Of a stretch of 52,553 bases of DNA, positions 17,541 through 25,614 are shown piece after piece. The stretch is from SHVO01 sp041919675 (GTDB taxonomy: Bacteria > Pseudomonadota > Alphaproteobacteria > Rhodospirillales > Rhodospirillaceae), in contig JAYRTJ010000011.1 in NCBI GenBank assembly GCA_041919675.1, positions 1 to 52,553 on the forward strand. The letters are read 5' to 3'. Numbering within the stretch: position 1 is the first letter of the stretch; each line of letters begins with the position of its first letter. Below the pieces are notes generated by a model. The model searched no databases. It was not told the DNA's origin and saw only the letters and a list, made by a program, of their open reading frames with translations. The translations under genes were made by a program, and so were the position numbers.

Positions 17541-17564
17541 GGACGCTTTCTCCGAAACGTAATT

Positions 17565-18410
17565 CTATTGAGCCGAGGCGAGTTTCACGCTGTCCGCAGT
17601 GGCGGGCGTGAGGCCGGCTTTTTCTTGTTCAACCCAGCGCTGGTACTCTTCCTTGCTGACCGCATCGACGACGATCGGCATGAAGGAGTGGTCGACGCCG
17701 CACAGTTCCGAGCACTGGCCGTAGTAGCGGCCCGGCTTCGTGATGCGCGTCCAGGTTTCGTTGATGCGGCCCGGCATGTTGTCGAGCTTCACGCCGAAGG
17801 CCGGGATCGTCCAAGCATGGATCACGTCGTTGGCGGTGAAGAGCAGGCGGATGTTGGTGTCGACCGGCAGAACGACGTGGCGATCGGTTTCGAGGAGGCG
17901 GTGTTGACCGGCCTTCACGTCGATTTCCGCGTCGGGGATCGCAATGGCGTCGAAGGAAACGCCCGTGTCCGGATACTCATAGGACCAGAACCACTGATTG
18001 CCGGTGATCTTAAGGGTCATCTCGGCGTCGGTCGTGCGGTCAAGGAAATAAAGCGTACGGTAGGACGGAACCGCGATGCCCACCAGGATGAGGACCGGCA
18101 CGATGGTCCAGATCACTTCGATAAGGGTGTTGTGCGACCACTTGGCCGGAACCGGGTTGCTCTTCTCGTTGAAGCGGAAGATGCAGACCAGCAGGAGGGT
18201 GGCGACGAAGACGCTGATGACGGTGATGATCCACAGCAGCAGCGTGTGGAAGTCATGGAGCATTTCGGCCTGAGGAGTCGCGGGGGCCTGGATGCCGAGC
18301 TGCCACTCCGTCGGGAAGGAAGGGGTGGGCATTTGCTCTGCGGCAAACGCGGTCCCCATGGAAAAGATGCTCGAAACGACGGCGCAAAGCGCCAATGCCA
18401 CACGACTCAC
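17565..18410 (-). CDS. ctaC: Cytochrome c oxidase subunit II
   Basis: A 281-residue subunit II with a signal peptide (cleavage likely after AFA, about 24), two transmembrane helices (about 55-80 and 95-118) and a periplasmic cupredoxin domain. The CuA site is complete: HAWTIPAFG supplies the first His, and GQCSELCGVDHSFMP supplies both Cys, the Glu, the second His and the Met. The aromatic electron-entry patch GNQWFWSYEYPD is present. It lacks a fused cytochrome c domain. It is first in the operon ctaC-ctaD-ctaG-ctaE; no ctaB lies within the operon. Confidence 0.97.
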   Translation of the reverse strand: MSRVALALCAVVSSIFSMGTAFAAEQMPTPSFPTEWQLGIQAPATPQAEMLHDFHTLLLWIITVISVFVATLLLVCIFRFNEKSNPVPAKWSHNTLIEVIWTIVPVLILVGIAVPSYRTLYFLDRTTDAEMTLKITGNQWFWSYEYPDTGVSFDAIAIPDAEIDVKAGQHRLLETDRHVVLPVDTNIRLLFTANDVIHAWTIPAFGVKLDNMPGRINETWTRITKPGRYYGQCSELCGVDHSFMPIVVDAVSKEEYQRWVEQEKAGLTPATADSVKLASAQ

Positions 18411-18739
18411 ACTCTGTCTCCATTACAACCCAGCGGGTGGCCACCGTTTAAGGGGCCGGACCGGGCGGTTCAACCGATATTTTTTGGGCGTTTGCAAATT
18501 CCCCTGCCACGCCAATGGGTTCCATAGAATCCTTCGGTTCCGCCCCGCGCGGAGACTAACCGAACGGGCCTCGCACGTAAAGGTAAAGCCCCGTATTCAC
18601 AAAGGGTTGTTAACCCTTTCGCGGTGCGTATGTTTTCCGGAACGCGGGTCTTGCCGCGCGGCAGATCAAAGGGTTTTGTTTCACCGTCCGGTCGGTTAGA
18701 CAGGCGCGAGACTCTGGTGCGCGCTTCAGGAGAATTTAG
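18411..18739. promoter_or_regulatory. Divergent promoter region of cta operon and small membrane protein gene
   Basis: This 329-bp gap separates the divergent ctaC and the small membrane protein gene, so it must hold promoters for both. It contains a perfect 8-bp dyad AAAGGGTT/AACCCTTT with a 3-base loop at 18601-18619, a candidate operator. No FNR or RegA-type site could be named with confidence and no gene is seen. Confidence 0.5.
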
Positions 18740-18892
18740 GTGAACGCAGTTCCGCCGCAAGATTCCAACAATGCCGATTCTCGTGCGAAGGCCAAGCGCC
18801 GCCGGGTGGTGCTGTTCGCCTGCCTTTTGGCGCTCGTCCCGTTGTTCATGTACGTGAGCTTCATCGTCAAAACCGCCGTGCGCGGACCTTAG
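18740..18892 (+). CDS. Small single-helix membrane protein next to oxidase genes
   Basis: A 50-residue open frame with a GTG start. It is supported by a well-placed AGGAG ribosome site seven bases upstream. The first 22 residues are polar and end in KAKRRR, followed by one transmembrane helix (VVLFACLLALVPLFMYVSF) and a short tail IVKTAVRGP. The layout (basic cytoplasmic start, one helix) resembles small accessory proteins of cytochrome oxidase operons, but I cannot assign a named family. It is the first gene of the plus-strand set with DUF420 and the heme-copper-oxidase-like gene. Confidence 0.7.
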   Translation: MNAVPPQDSNNADSRAKAKRRRVVLFACLLALVPLFMYVSFIVKTAVRGP

Positions 18893-18902
18893 AACGCAAA
18901 CT

Positions 18903-18934
18903 GTCATCCTGGGGCTGGTCCCCGGGATCCAGGG
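18903..18934. repeat. GTCAT-headed palindromic repeat
   Basis: Starts GTCATCCTGGGG and closes with GGGATCCAGG, forming an imperfect hairpin with CCTGG/CCAGG as the outer arms. It lies between the small membrane protein gene and DUF420 and has the same head as the elements at 19458 and 22018. Confidence 0.55.
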
Positions 18935-19008
18935 TTACCACGCGTGATTTCTGCGGCCGTGCCGGTGTAAGCCGCATGTCGCGGCACCGAGATTTGGACT
19001 GACGCTAA

Positions 19009-19557
19009 ATGACCACAGCCACCATCCTTCCTCACGTCAACGCCGTGCTCAACGCGTTGTCCACGATTCTGCTTATTGTCGGATTCGCGGCGATCAAATC
19101 CGGCCGCCGCGATGCGCACCGCAAGGTGATGTTGTCCGCGCTCGCGGTCTCGGGCGTGTTCTTGATCAGCTATCTGACTTATCATTTCACCGCGCCGACC
19201 TTTGTTTTCCCGGGGACGGGATGGACCCGGCCGGTCTACTTCGCGATGCTGATCAGCCATGTGGTGCTGGCGACCATCGTCACGCCGATGGTGATCGTGA
19301 CGGCGTACCGTGCGCTTAAAGGCACGTTTGACCGCCACAAGGCGATCGCGCGCTGGACCATCGGCGCGTGGCTTTATGTAACGGTGACCGGTGTGCTGAT
19401 TTACATGATCCTCTACCACGCCTATCCAGCACCGGAGCAGATGCAGTCCGAAAATTTGTCATCCCGGACAAGCCGTGTTGTCGCCGAAGGCGACGATGCG
19501 GCGCGGCTTGTCCGGGGCGACATGTTGAGTTTGGAACCCCAAGCGTACGGCATATAA
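19009..19557 (+). CDS. DUF420 (CtaM-like) membrane protein with repeat-encoded tail
   Basis: A 182-residue membrane protein. Residues 1-146 are a DUF420 domain with four helices and the family segments HVNAVLNALSTILL, YLTYHFTAPT, FAMLISHVVLA and DRHKAIARWTIGAWLYVTVTG; some members assist terminal oxidase assembly. The domain ends at YHAYPAPEQMQ. The last ~36 residues (SENLSSRTSRVVAEG...) are encoded by a palindromic DNA repeat at 19458-19521 and are unlikely to belong to the ancestral protein. The stop codon overlaps the next start (TAATG). Confidence 0.85.
   Translation: MTTATILPHVNAVLNALSTILLIVGFAAIKSGRRDAHRKVMLSALAVSGVFLISYLTYHFTAPTFVFPGTGWTRPVYFAMLISHVVLATIVTPMVIVTAYRALKGTFDRHKAIARWTIGAWLYVTVTGVLIYMILYHAYPAPEQMQSENLSSRTSRVVAEGDDAARLVRGDMLSLEPQAYGI
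19458..19521. repeat. Palindromic repeat inserted in the DUF420 3' end
   Basis: GTCATCCCGGACAAGCCG begins at 19458. The outer arms are CCCGGACAAGCCG (19463-19475) and CGGCTTGTCCGGG (19504-19516), a perfect 13-bp pair; an inner hairpin GTCGCC-GAA-GGCGAC sits between them. The element is translated in frame as the C-terminal tail of the DUF420 protein, so it was probably acquired at the gene's end and displaced the original stop. Confidence 0.85.
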
Positions 19558-20999
19558 TGGACGAAAGAGAAGTTCTCGCGCGCGCGATGCCGCCGCCGGT
19601 CGATACGGCGGTGGACGGCAATTTCGCCGGCAAGATCACGCCGGCGTTCATGCATGAACTGCGCGGCTGGGTGAGCCTGCCGCTGGCCGCGCTGGCGTTG
19701 GCGGGATTGCTCGCGCTGCTGCTGGCCGCCTCGCGCGTGCCGGGCGCCGAGAAAGTCCTGACCTGGACCGGCGACAGCTTCTTCCAAAAAGGCCTGGTGG
19801 CGCACGTCACCTTCGCTTTCGTCATTTGGTACATGGGCGTGCACGGCGCGCTCACCGTGCTGATGACCGCGCAGATGCAGGGCGCGCGCGCCGCGCAAGG
19901 TTTCCTGTCGATCGCCGTTGGGCGCATCGGTGTTTACGGCGCGTGGTTGAGCCTGTTCCTGCTGCTCGGCCCCGTGCTTGCCGACTTGGGCGAACCGTCG
20001 CTCAACAACTATATCCCGGTGCTCGATCATCCGGTCTATTACGCGGGCCTTGCTCTGCTCGCGGTCTGCGTTGCGTTGCCGGTGCTGCGTTTGCTGGCGC
20101 TGATGGCGCGTGAACGCAACCCGGACGCGGCCGTGTTCTCGGTGGCCGCCGCCGGACTCATATATGTGCTCGCGCTGGTGTGTATCGCCGCCGCCGGTCT
20201 GACAATACCGGAGAACGTCGGACGTCAGGGCGCGAACGAGTACCTGATGTGGGGCGGCGGCCATGTGCTGCAGTTCGCCAACACCGCGCTGATGCTGTGC
20301 GCCTTCTATCTGATCTCGCGCGCCGCGCTTGGCGAAACGCCGCTGCCGGGTTCGTGGCTGAAGATCCTGATGCTCGTGCTGGTCGCGGGCGCGGCGGCGG
20401 GGCCGCTGCTGTATTTGACGCATGAGGCGGGCGGCGCCACGCAGCGCGACTTGTTCACGCGCCTTTATTGGTATGCGCTTCCACTTCCCACGACTGTGGT
20501 GCTCGGCAGCGTCGCGCTTCTCTTGTTCCGCCGCTGGAAAGACGCGATGAGCGGCGCGCCGGAGATCAAGGCCATCATTGCGGCGCTGTTCCTGTTCGCC
20601 TACGGCGGCGTGCTCGGCTTCTTCGAAGGCTCAATCGATACGCGCACACCCAGCCACTACCACGCGATGCTGATCGCCGTGACGCTGGCCTTCATGGCGC
20701 TCTACTTCGCGTTGTTTCTTCCCTTGCTCGGACGCCGTACGAAACGCCGGAAGCTGCGCACGACGATGTACGTCCTTCTGGGCGGCGGGCAGTTCCTGCA
20801 TTCCACCGGACTATATCTAGCGGGTCTGGAAGGCGTGCTGCGCAAGACCCCGGGCGCCGCGCAAGGCCTTGATAGTCCTTGGAAGATTGCGACGATGTCG
20901 ATCATGGGCCTCGGCGGACTGATCGCCGTGGCCGGCGGCATCATCTTCATCTTTCTCGCCGGGAAAATGCTTATTGGCAAACCCGGACCGGAACGGTAG
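19557..20999 (+). CDS. Divergent heme-copper oxidase subunit I-like protein
   Basis: A 480-residue polytopic membrane protein with about twelve helices. It resembles the cbb3/NOR branch of heme-copper oxidase subunit I rather than CtaD. Candidate low-spin heme ligands are His83 (GLVAHVTFAFVIWY) and His369, a high-spin heme ligand is His367 (SHYHAML), and CuB ligands are His236 (WGGGHVLQFA) and His289. The usual second TM7 His appears replaced by Glu290 (YLTHEAGG), so the copper site may be altered. The ATG shares a base with the DUF420 stop, so they are coupled. No subunit II or c-type partner is adjacent, so oxidase or NO reductase activity is not established. Confidence 0.7.
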   Translation: MDEREVLARAMPPPVDTAVDGNFAGKITPAFMHELRGWVSLPLAALALAGLLALLLAASRVPGAEKVLTWTGDSFFQKGLVAHVTFAFVIWYMGVHGALTVLMTAQMQGARAAQGFLSIAVGRIGVYGAWLSLFLLLGPVLADLGEPSLNNYIPVLDHPVYYAGLALLAVCVALPVLRLLALMARERNPDAAVFSVAAAGLIYVLALVCIAAAGLTIPENVGRQGANEYLMWGGGHVLQFANTALMLCAFYLISRAALGETPLPGSWLKILMLVLVAGAAAGPLLYLTHEAGGATQRDLFTRLYWYALPLPTTVVLGSVALLLFRRWKDAMSGAPEIKAIIAALFLFAYGGVLGFFEGSIDTRTPSHYHAMLIAVTLAFMALYFALFLPLLGRRTKRRKLRTTMYVLLGGGQFLHSTGLYLAGLEGVLRKTPGAAQGLDSPWKIATMSIMGLGGLIAVAGGIIFIFLAGKMLIGKPGPER

Positions 21000-21142
21000 A
21001 CCAGCCTCGCTGAATGATCCCTTCCTGGCGGTTGGGCCATCGATGCTCGGGAACCGAGCCTCGTTGTTTAAAGAGTAGTGCCGCCGGAGGCGGCCCGGGG
21101 GGGTGGCACTGAGGTATTCAAAAAAGCAGTTACATTGAGCTG

Positions 21143-21982
21143 ATGAAGCTGCGCATCGGCTTCCTCATCGCGATCAGCGCGATGGCGGGCTATGCGGCGG
21201 TCGCCAGCCATGTCGATGCACGGCAGCTCGTTGTGCTGTTCGTGGCCATGGTGCTCGGTTCGTCGGGCTCGGCCGTCTTCAATCAATACTATGACCGCGA
21301 CATCGACCGCCTGATGACGCGCACCGCCAACAGGCCGTTAGCCGCCGGCACCATGGGCGACGCGCGCAAGGCGCTGCTGTTCGCCGGCGCCTTGCTGGTG
21401 ACGGGCTGTGTGCTGGCCGCCATGGCCTTCAACTGGATCGTGGCGACGCATCTGTTCCTCGGCGCGTTCGTCTATGGTGTCGTCTACACCGTGTGGCTGA
21501 AGCGCAAGCACTGGACCAACATCATCATCGGCGGCGCCGCCGGCAGCTTCGCCGTGCTCGCGGGCGCGGCCGCGGTCGATCCGAACATCTGGCTGCTGCC
21601 GACCCTGATGGCGATCACGCTGTTCCTGTGGACGCCCTCGCACTTCTGGGCGCTCGCCATCCTCATCAAGGACGACTACGCGAAAGCCGGCGTTCCGATG
21701 CTGCCCGTCATCGCCGGCGACGCCACCTGCGCCAAATGGATCTTCGGCAACACCATCCTGCTCGTCATCTCGGCCATGCTGCCGGTGGCGTTCGGCGAAC
21801 TCGGCGTGCTGTACGGCGTGATCTCCACCGCGTTCGGCGCGCGTTTCCTGTGGCTGAACGTGAAGCTGATGAAGGATCCGAGCCGCGATCTCGCGCGCCG
21901 GAATTTCCTGTTCTCGATGCAGTACCTGGCCGGTGTGTTCCTGGCCGTGGTCGTCGACAAGCACGTGCCGCTTCCCTTCTAG
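21143..21982 (+). CDS. ctaB: CtaB-like protoheme IX farnesyltransferase (UbiA family)
   Basis: A 279-residue polytopic prenyltransferase. The first Asp-rich motif NQYYDRDIDRLMTRTANRP is diagnostic for heme O synthase, which farnesylates heme b to heme o, the precursor of heme a. The second motif lies around DDYAKAGVPMLP. Conserved sequence seems to continue upstream of the only good ATG (in-frame YIEL precedes MKLRIG, matching the Y-x-x-L-x-K-x-R start of the family), but an in-frame TGA at 21110 leaves only a non-canonical ATT or CTG. Start truncation, a frameshift or a sequencing error is possible. It supplies the ctaB activity missing from the oxidase operon. Confidence 0.85.
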   Translation: MKLRIGFLIAISAMAGYAAVASHVDARQLVVLFVAMVLGSSGSAVFNQYYDRDIDRLMTRTANRPLAAGTMGDARKALLFAGALLVTGCVLAAMAFNWIVATHLFLGAFVYGVVYTVWLKRKHWTNIIIGGAAGSFAVLAGAAAVDPNIWLLPTLMAITLFLWTPSHFWALAILIKDDYAKAGVPMLPVIAGDATCAKWIFGNTILLVISAMLPVAFGELGVLYGVISTAFGARFLWLNVKLMKDPSRDLARRNFLFSMQYLAGVFLAVVVDKHVPLPF

Positions 21983-22017
21983 TCCGCCGAAGCGCCTCTC
22001 AACTTTAAAAATGAGTT

Positions 22018-22104
22018 GTCATTCCCCGCCGCGCAACGCGAGTGCGGGGAATCCATCGCGCACTGTCTCGTCATGGATCGCCCGGACGCTTCGCGCCGGG
22101 TGAT
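22018..22104. repeat. Composite palindromic repeat (two hairpins)
   Basis: The first unit starts GTCATTCCCCGC (22018) and pairs ATTCCCCGC with GCGGGGAAT (22044-22052). The second unit pairs ATCGCCCGG (22077-22085) with CCGGGTGAT (22096-22104), with one G-T pair. It fills the gap between the convergent ctaB and DUF2237 genes and shares the GTCAT head with other elements in this window. Confidence 0.7.
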
Positions 22105-22150
22105 GCCATCGAGGTGTCAGTGACGCGGAACCGCGGTGATGCAGTGGCCT

Positions 22151-22546
22151 CTACATCAAATCGACGGCGTGTTTCTTGAGATCGCTGAGTTCGCAATGGT
22201 CCAGCGCGCCTTCGTGGGTGGCGGTGAGCACGACCTTCGGCGCCTGACCGGCGTCGAGCGCCTGCTGCCAGCGCGGCGCGCACAGGCACCAGCGGTCGCC
22301 GGGGTTGAGGCCGGGGAAAGCGTACTCCGGCATTGGCGTTGAGAGGTCGTTGCCCATGCGTTTGCTGTAGGCGAGGAATTCAGCCGTCATCACAATGCAA
22401 ACCGTATGAGAACCCAGATCGCCGGGTCCGGTGTTGCAGCAGCCGTCGCGGAAAAAACCGGTGACCGGTTTGGCCGAGCACATCTGCAGCGCGCCGCCGA
22501 GCACGTTGCGCGCGGGGCGCTGCTGTTCACTCATATCACGCGGCAT
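22151..22546 (-). CDS. DUF2237 family protein
   Basis: A 131-residue protein of the DUF2237 family. The whole signature is present: NVLGGALQMCSAKPVTGFFR, DGCCNTGPGDLGSHTVC, MTAEFLAYSKRMGNDLSTP and PGDRWCLCAPRWQQAL. The conserved Cys residues suggest a metal or redox site but the function is unknown. The ATG at 22546 is chosen over 22534 because GAGGA lies six bases upstream; the frame also extends further upstream without a good start. Single gene, divergent from the hybrid kinase. Confidence 0.88.
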   Translation of the reverse strand: MPRDMSEQQRPARNVLGGALQMCSAKPVTGFFRDGCCNTGPGDLGSHTVCIVMTAEFLAYSKRMGNDLSTPMPEYAFPGLNPGDRWCLCAPRWQQALDAGQAPKVVLTATHEGALDHCELSDLKKHAVDLM

Positions 22547-22664
22547 ATCAAATCCTCGTTCTACGGACGGTCTCGAATTTAGCACCGCGTGAATGCCCCG
22601 CAAGCCTTGGCGGCGTAGGCGGCGAAGCCTATGCTTGAGGTCTAACAAGTTCTGTCAGGTACTT

Positions 22665-24692
22665 ATGTCGGAGAAGGACGTAACGGCCCCGGGAGCGCGC
22701 GGATCGGCCACCGTGGCGCCGGCCGATGTTGCCCGCATCTGGGCTGTCATGAGCCATGAAATCCGCACGCCGTTGATGGGTGTTGTCGGCATGCTCGAGG
22801 TGTTGAACCGCACCGGCCTCTCCGACGAACAGCGCCGGATCATCTCAACGGCCGAAGAATCCTCCGTCGCGCTGATGCGTATCATCGACGACGTGCTCGA
22901 CTTCGCCAAACTCGAATCCGCGCAAGTCAAACTCGAGGAATCCATCGCCGATCCGGCGGCGATCCTGGAAGGCACGGCGGACGTGCTCGCGACGATCGCG
23001 GGAACCAAGCGGCTTGTGCTGACCTGCGAGGCTGAAGGCGCGCTGCCGCCGGTGCTGTGCGACGCGCTGCGCTTGCGCCAGGTGCTTTTGAACATCGGCG
23101 CGAACGCGGTGAAATACACCGAGACGGGGACCGTCGCGCTGACGGTGTCGTTGATGGACAGTCGTGACGGAACCGCGACGCTGCGGTTCAGCGTGACCGA
23201 CACCGGCGAGGGCGTGCCGCTCGATCTGCAAGGCTACCTGTTCCAGCCGTTCTGGCAACTCGCGGGCCGCGAAGCGTCGTTGAGCGGCATGGGCGGCGTG
23301 GGGCTGGGCCTGGCGATTTGCCGCACGCTGGTGGACGCCATGGGCGGACAGATCGCGGTCGATAGCCGGCCGGGCGAGGGGACGCGCTTTGATGTCGATG
23401 TGAGTTTCAGGATCGCGCCGGCGAAGGTCGCGCGCCCGCGCCTCGATGACATGGAAGTCGTCACCGTCGACACCGGCGATGCGGCGCTTGGCATTGCCGC
23501 GCGATATCTGGAAGGCGCGGGCGCGAGCATTGTGCGCGTGGATACGCTGGGGGCATTGGGGCGCCATGTGCCGGCCGCGAACAAGCGCGTGATCGTGCTC
23601 CTTGGCGCGGACACGGAAGCCGAGGACGTGGAGGCGACGTCGGCTGCTTTGCAGCGTATGGGCTCCGACCGGTTATCCTCCATCGTGTGGTTGCATCGCG
23701 GCGCGGCGGGAAGTTTGCCCGTGCGTTCCGGAGTCTGGCCCGTGCGCGCGAACCCGATGCGGCGCGGCGATTTGTTCGCCGCCGTCACGAAAACCGGCAA
23801 CGCGCGGGAAGGCGACGGCGTGGCGGTTGTCGCGCGCCATCAGGAGCGCTTGATCGATCCCAACGCGGCGGTGCAAGCGGCGCGGGCCGACGGCATGGTC
23901 ATCCTGATCGCGGAAGACAACAAGGTGAACCAGGAAGTGCTGCGTCAACAGCTCGCCATCCTTGGGTACGACTGCGATATCGCCTCGACGGGCCGTGCGG
24001 CCCTCAAGAAGCTGAGTGAACGAAGCTACCCCTTGCTCCTGTGCGATTGCCACATGCCGGGCATGGATGGCTTCGAACTGACGCGCGCCATCCGCGGCAA
24101 TGAGAACGGCGAAACGCACATGCCCATCGTCGCCGTGACGGCGAACGCGGTGCCGGGCGAAGCGCAGCGCTGCCGCGCGGCGGGCATGGACGACTATCTT
24201 GCCAAGCCGATCGAAATCAGCGCGCTTCAGGCCAAGCTGAGCCGCTGGATCGGCCCGGCGCAGGCGCACCCGACGTGGAGCGGCGCGGCGGCGGTTCACG
24301 CGGGCGAGCCGGCGGAAAAGCTGCTGGACCTGCGCGGATTGTCGGTCGTGTACGGCAACGATCCGCAGCGCCTCGCACCGATTCTCGAACAATGGTCGAA
24401 CGGCATGCGCGAGATGCTCAAGGACCTGGAAGACAGTGTCGAGGCGAAGTCCTGGGAGGCGGCGCTGGCGGCGACGCATCGTATAAAAGGCAGCGCCGGC
24501 GTCGCGGGTGCGGCGCGCGTGTCGAGCTCGGCGGCGGCGCTCGAGGTGGCCTTGCGCGGCGGCAATGCCGCGGCGGTCGCAAGCGAACGCGCGCGCGTGC
24601 GCGCGCTGATTCAGACATCATTGAATGAAGCGGCGGACTGGCGCCGGGCCGCGAAGGATCAGGCGCGCCTCATGCAAACGCCGGCGCCGTGA
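22665..24692 (+). CDS. Cytoplasmic hybrid histidine kinase (HisKA-ATPase-REC-HPt)
   Basis: A 675-residue hybrid kinase of the BarA/ArcB type with no transmembrane or PAS sensor region. Phospho-His31 lies in MSHEIRTPLMG almost at the N-terminus. The ATPase domain has NIGANAVKYTE and GGVGLGLAICRTL. Residues about 265-385 look like a degenerate receiver without an Asp (VVTVDTGDAALG...). The true receiver carries Asp461 (LLLCDCHMPGMDG) and KPIE, and the C-terminal HPt carries His605 (ATHRIKGSAG). This allows a full His-Asp-His relay. The likely target is the OmpR-type regulator convergent with it. How it senses a signal is unclear; a partner protein may do so. Confidence 0.9.
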   Translation: MSEKDVTAPGARGSATVAPADVARIWAVMSHEIRTPLMGVVGMLEVLNRTGLSDEQRRIISTAEESSVALMRIIDDVLDFAKLESAQVKLEESIADPAAILEGTADVLATIAGTKRLVLTCEAEGALPPVLCDALRLRQVLLNIGANAVKYTETGTVALTVSLMDSRDGTATLRFSVTDTGEGVPLDLQGYLFQPFWQLAGREASLSGMGGVGLGLAICRTLVDAMGGQIAVDSRPGEGTRFDVDVSFRIAPAKVARPRLDDMEVVTVDTGDAALGIAARYLEGAGASIVRVDTLGALGRHVPAANKRVIVLLGADTEAEDVEATSAALQRMGSDRLSSIVWLHRGAAGSLPVRSGVWPVRANPMRRGDLFAAVTKTGNAREGDGVAVVARHQERLIDPNAAVQAARADGMVILIAEDNKVNQEVLRQQLAILGYDCDIASTGRAALKKLSERSYPLLLCDCHMPGMDGFELTRAIRGNENGETHMPIVAVTANAVPGEAQRCRAAGMDDYLAKPIEISALQAKLSRWIGPAQAHPTWSGAAAVHAGEPAEKLLDLRGLSVVYGNDPQRLAPILEQWSNGMREMLKDLEDSVEAKSWEAALAATHRIKGSAGVAGAARVSSSAAALEVALRGGNAAAVASERARVRALIQTSLNEAADWRRAAKDQARLMQTPAP

Positions 24693-24702
24693 GACGCGGG
24701 GA

Positions 24703-25470
24703 TCAGGCGGCGGTCTCGGACGCGGCGGCGTCGTGCGGCGAGAGGATGTACCCCGACCCGCGAACGGTCTTGATCATCACGGGACGCTTCGGATCGACTT
24801 CGATTTTGTGGCGCAGGCGCGTGACCAGAACGTCGATGCTGCGGTCCATGGGGTCCCACTCCCGCGACAGGACCTTGTCCATCAGATCCTCGCGCGTTTG
24901 CACCTTGCCGGCGTTTCGGATGAGATGCCCGAGCAGGCGGCATTCGTTGCCGGTGAGCATCGCTTCGGCGCCGCTTTTTGAACGGAAGAGACCGGCGTCC
25001 TGGTCGAGAGTCCAGCCTTGATAGGTCAGTTTGCCGTGAGGGACTGCGCTGCGGGCGGCCTGCGGCGTCGCGGCGAGCGCGCCGGTGCGGCGCAGGACGC
25101 TTCGGATCCGCGCGAGCAGTTCGCGTTCCTCGAAGGGCTTGGTGAGATAGTCGTCGGCGCCGCATTCCAGACCGACAACGCGGTCCATGATCTCATGGCG
25201 GGTGGACAGGATGATGATGCCGAGCGTCTTGTACTGCTCGCGCAGATACCGCGTCAGGGCGAAGCCGTCTTCGCCGGGCAGGCGCAGGTCCATGATGACG
25301 AGGTGGATCGGCGTATCGGTGAGGACGCGGCGCATGTCCTTGCCGTCCGTCGCCAAGGTGACTTCATATCCTTCGCCGCGCAGGTATATATCTAGGACGT
25401 CGCGGACGAATGGATCGTCCTCGACCACCAGAATGCGGGGCGGGGTCTGCGAAACCTTGGAGTTATCCAT
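24703..25470 (-). CDS. OmpR-family response regulator (TorR-like)
   Basis: A 255-residue regulator with a receiver (Asp61 in LVIMDLRLPGEDG, Lys in LTKPFEE) and a C-terminal winged helix ending TVRGSGYIL. The frame also runs to a TTG seven codons upstream, but the ATG at 25470 gives the normal distance to the first beta strand. It ends ten bases from the convergent hybrid kinase gene and is the most likely final acceptor of that relay, by analogy with TorS/TorR. Upstream, 144 bases separate it from the divergent receiver-HPt gene, so the two may share control. Confidence 0.9.
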   Translation of the reverse strand: MDNSKVSQTPPRILVVEDDPFVRDVLDIYLRGEGYEVTLATDGKDMRRVLTDTPIHLVIMDLRLPGEDGFALTRYLREQYKTLGIIILSTRHEIMDRVVGLECGADDYLTKPFEERELLARIRSVLRRTGALAATPQAARSAVPHGKLTYQGWTLDQDAGLFRSKSGAEAMLTGNECRLLGHLIRNAGKVQTREDLMDKVLSREWDPMDRSIDVLVTRLRHKIEVDPKRPVMIKTVRGSGYILSPHDAAASETAA

Positions 25471-25614
25471 CCAAAAAACTCGCGTTTTCAAAGCGATACG
25501 AGACGCAGACGGGGGTTCAGTGGGTCCCGGTGAAAGCAGTATACAACCCAGGATGAAATTTCCTACCCCTCGTTTGAGCCTTCAAATGACACCCGCGCGC
25601 GCCGGCGACGGCGC

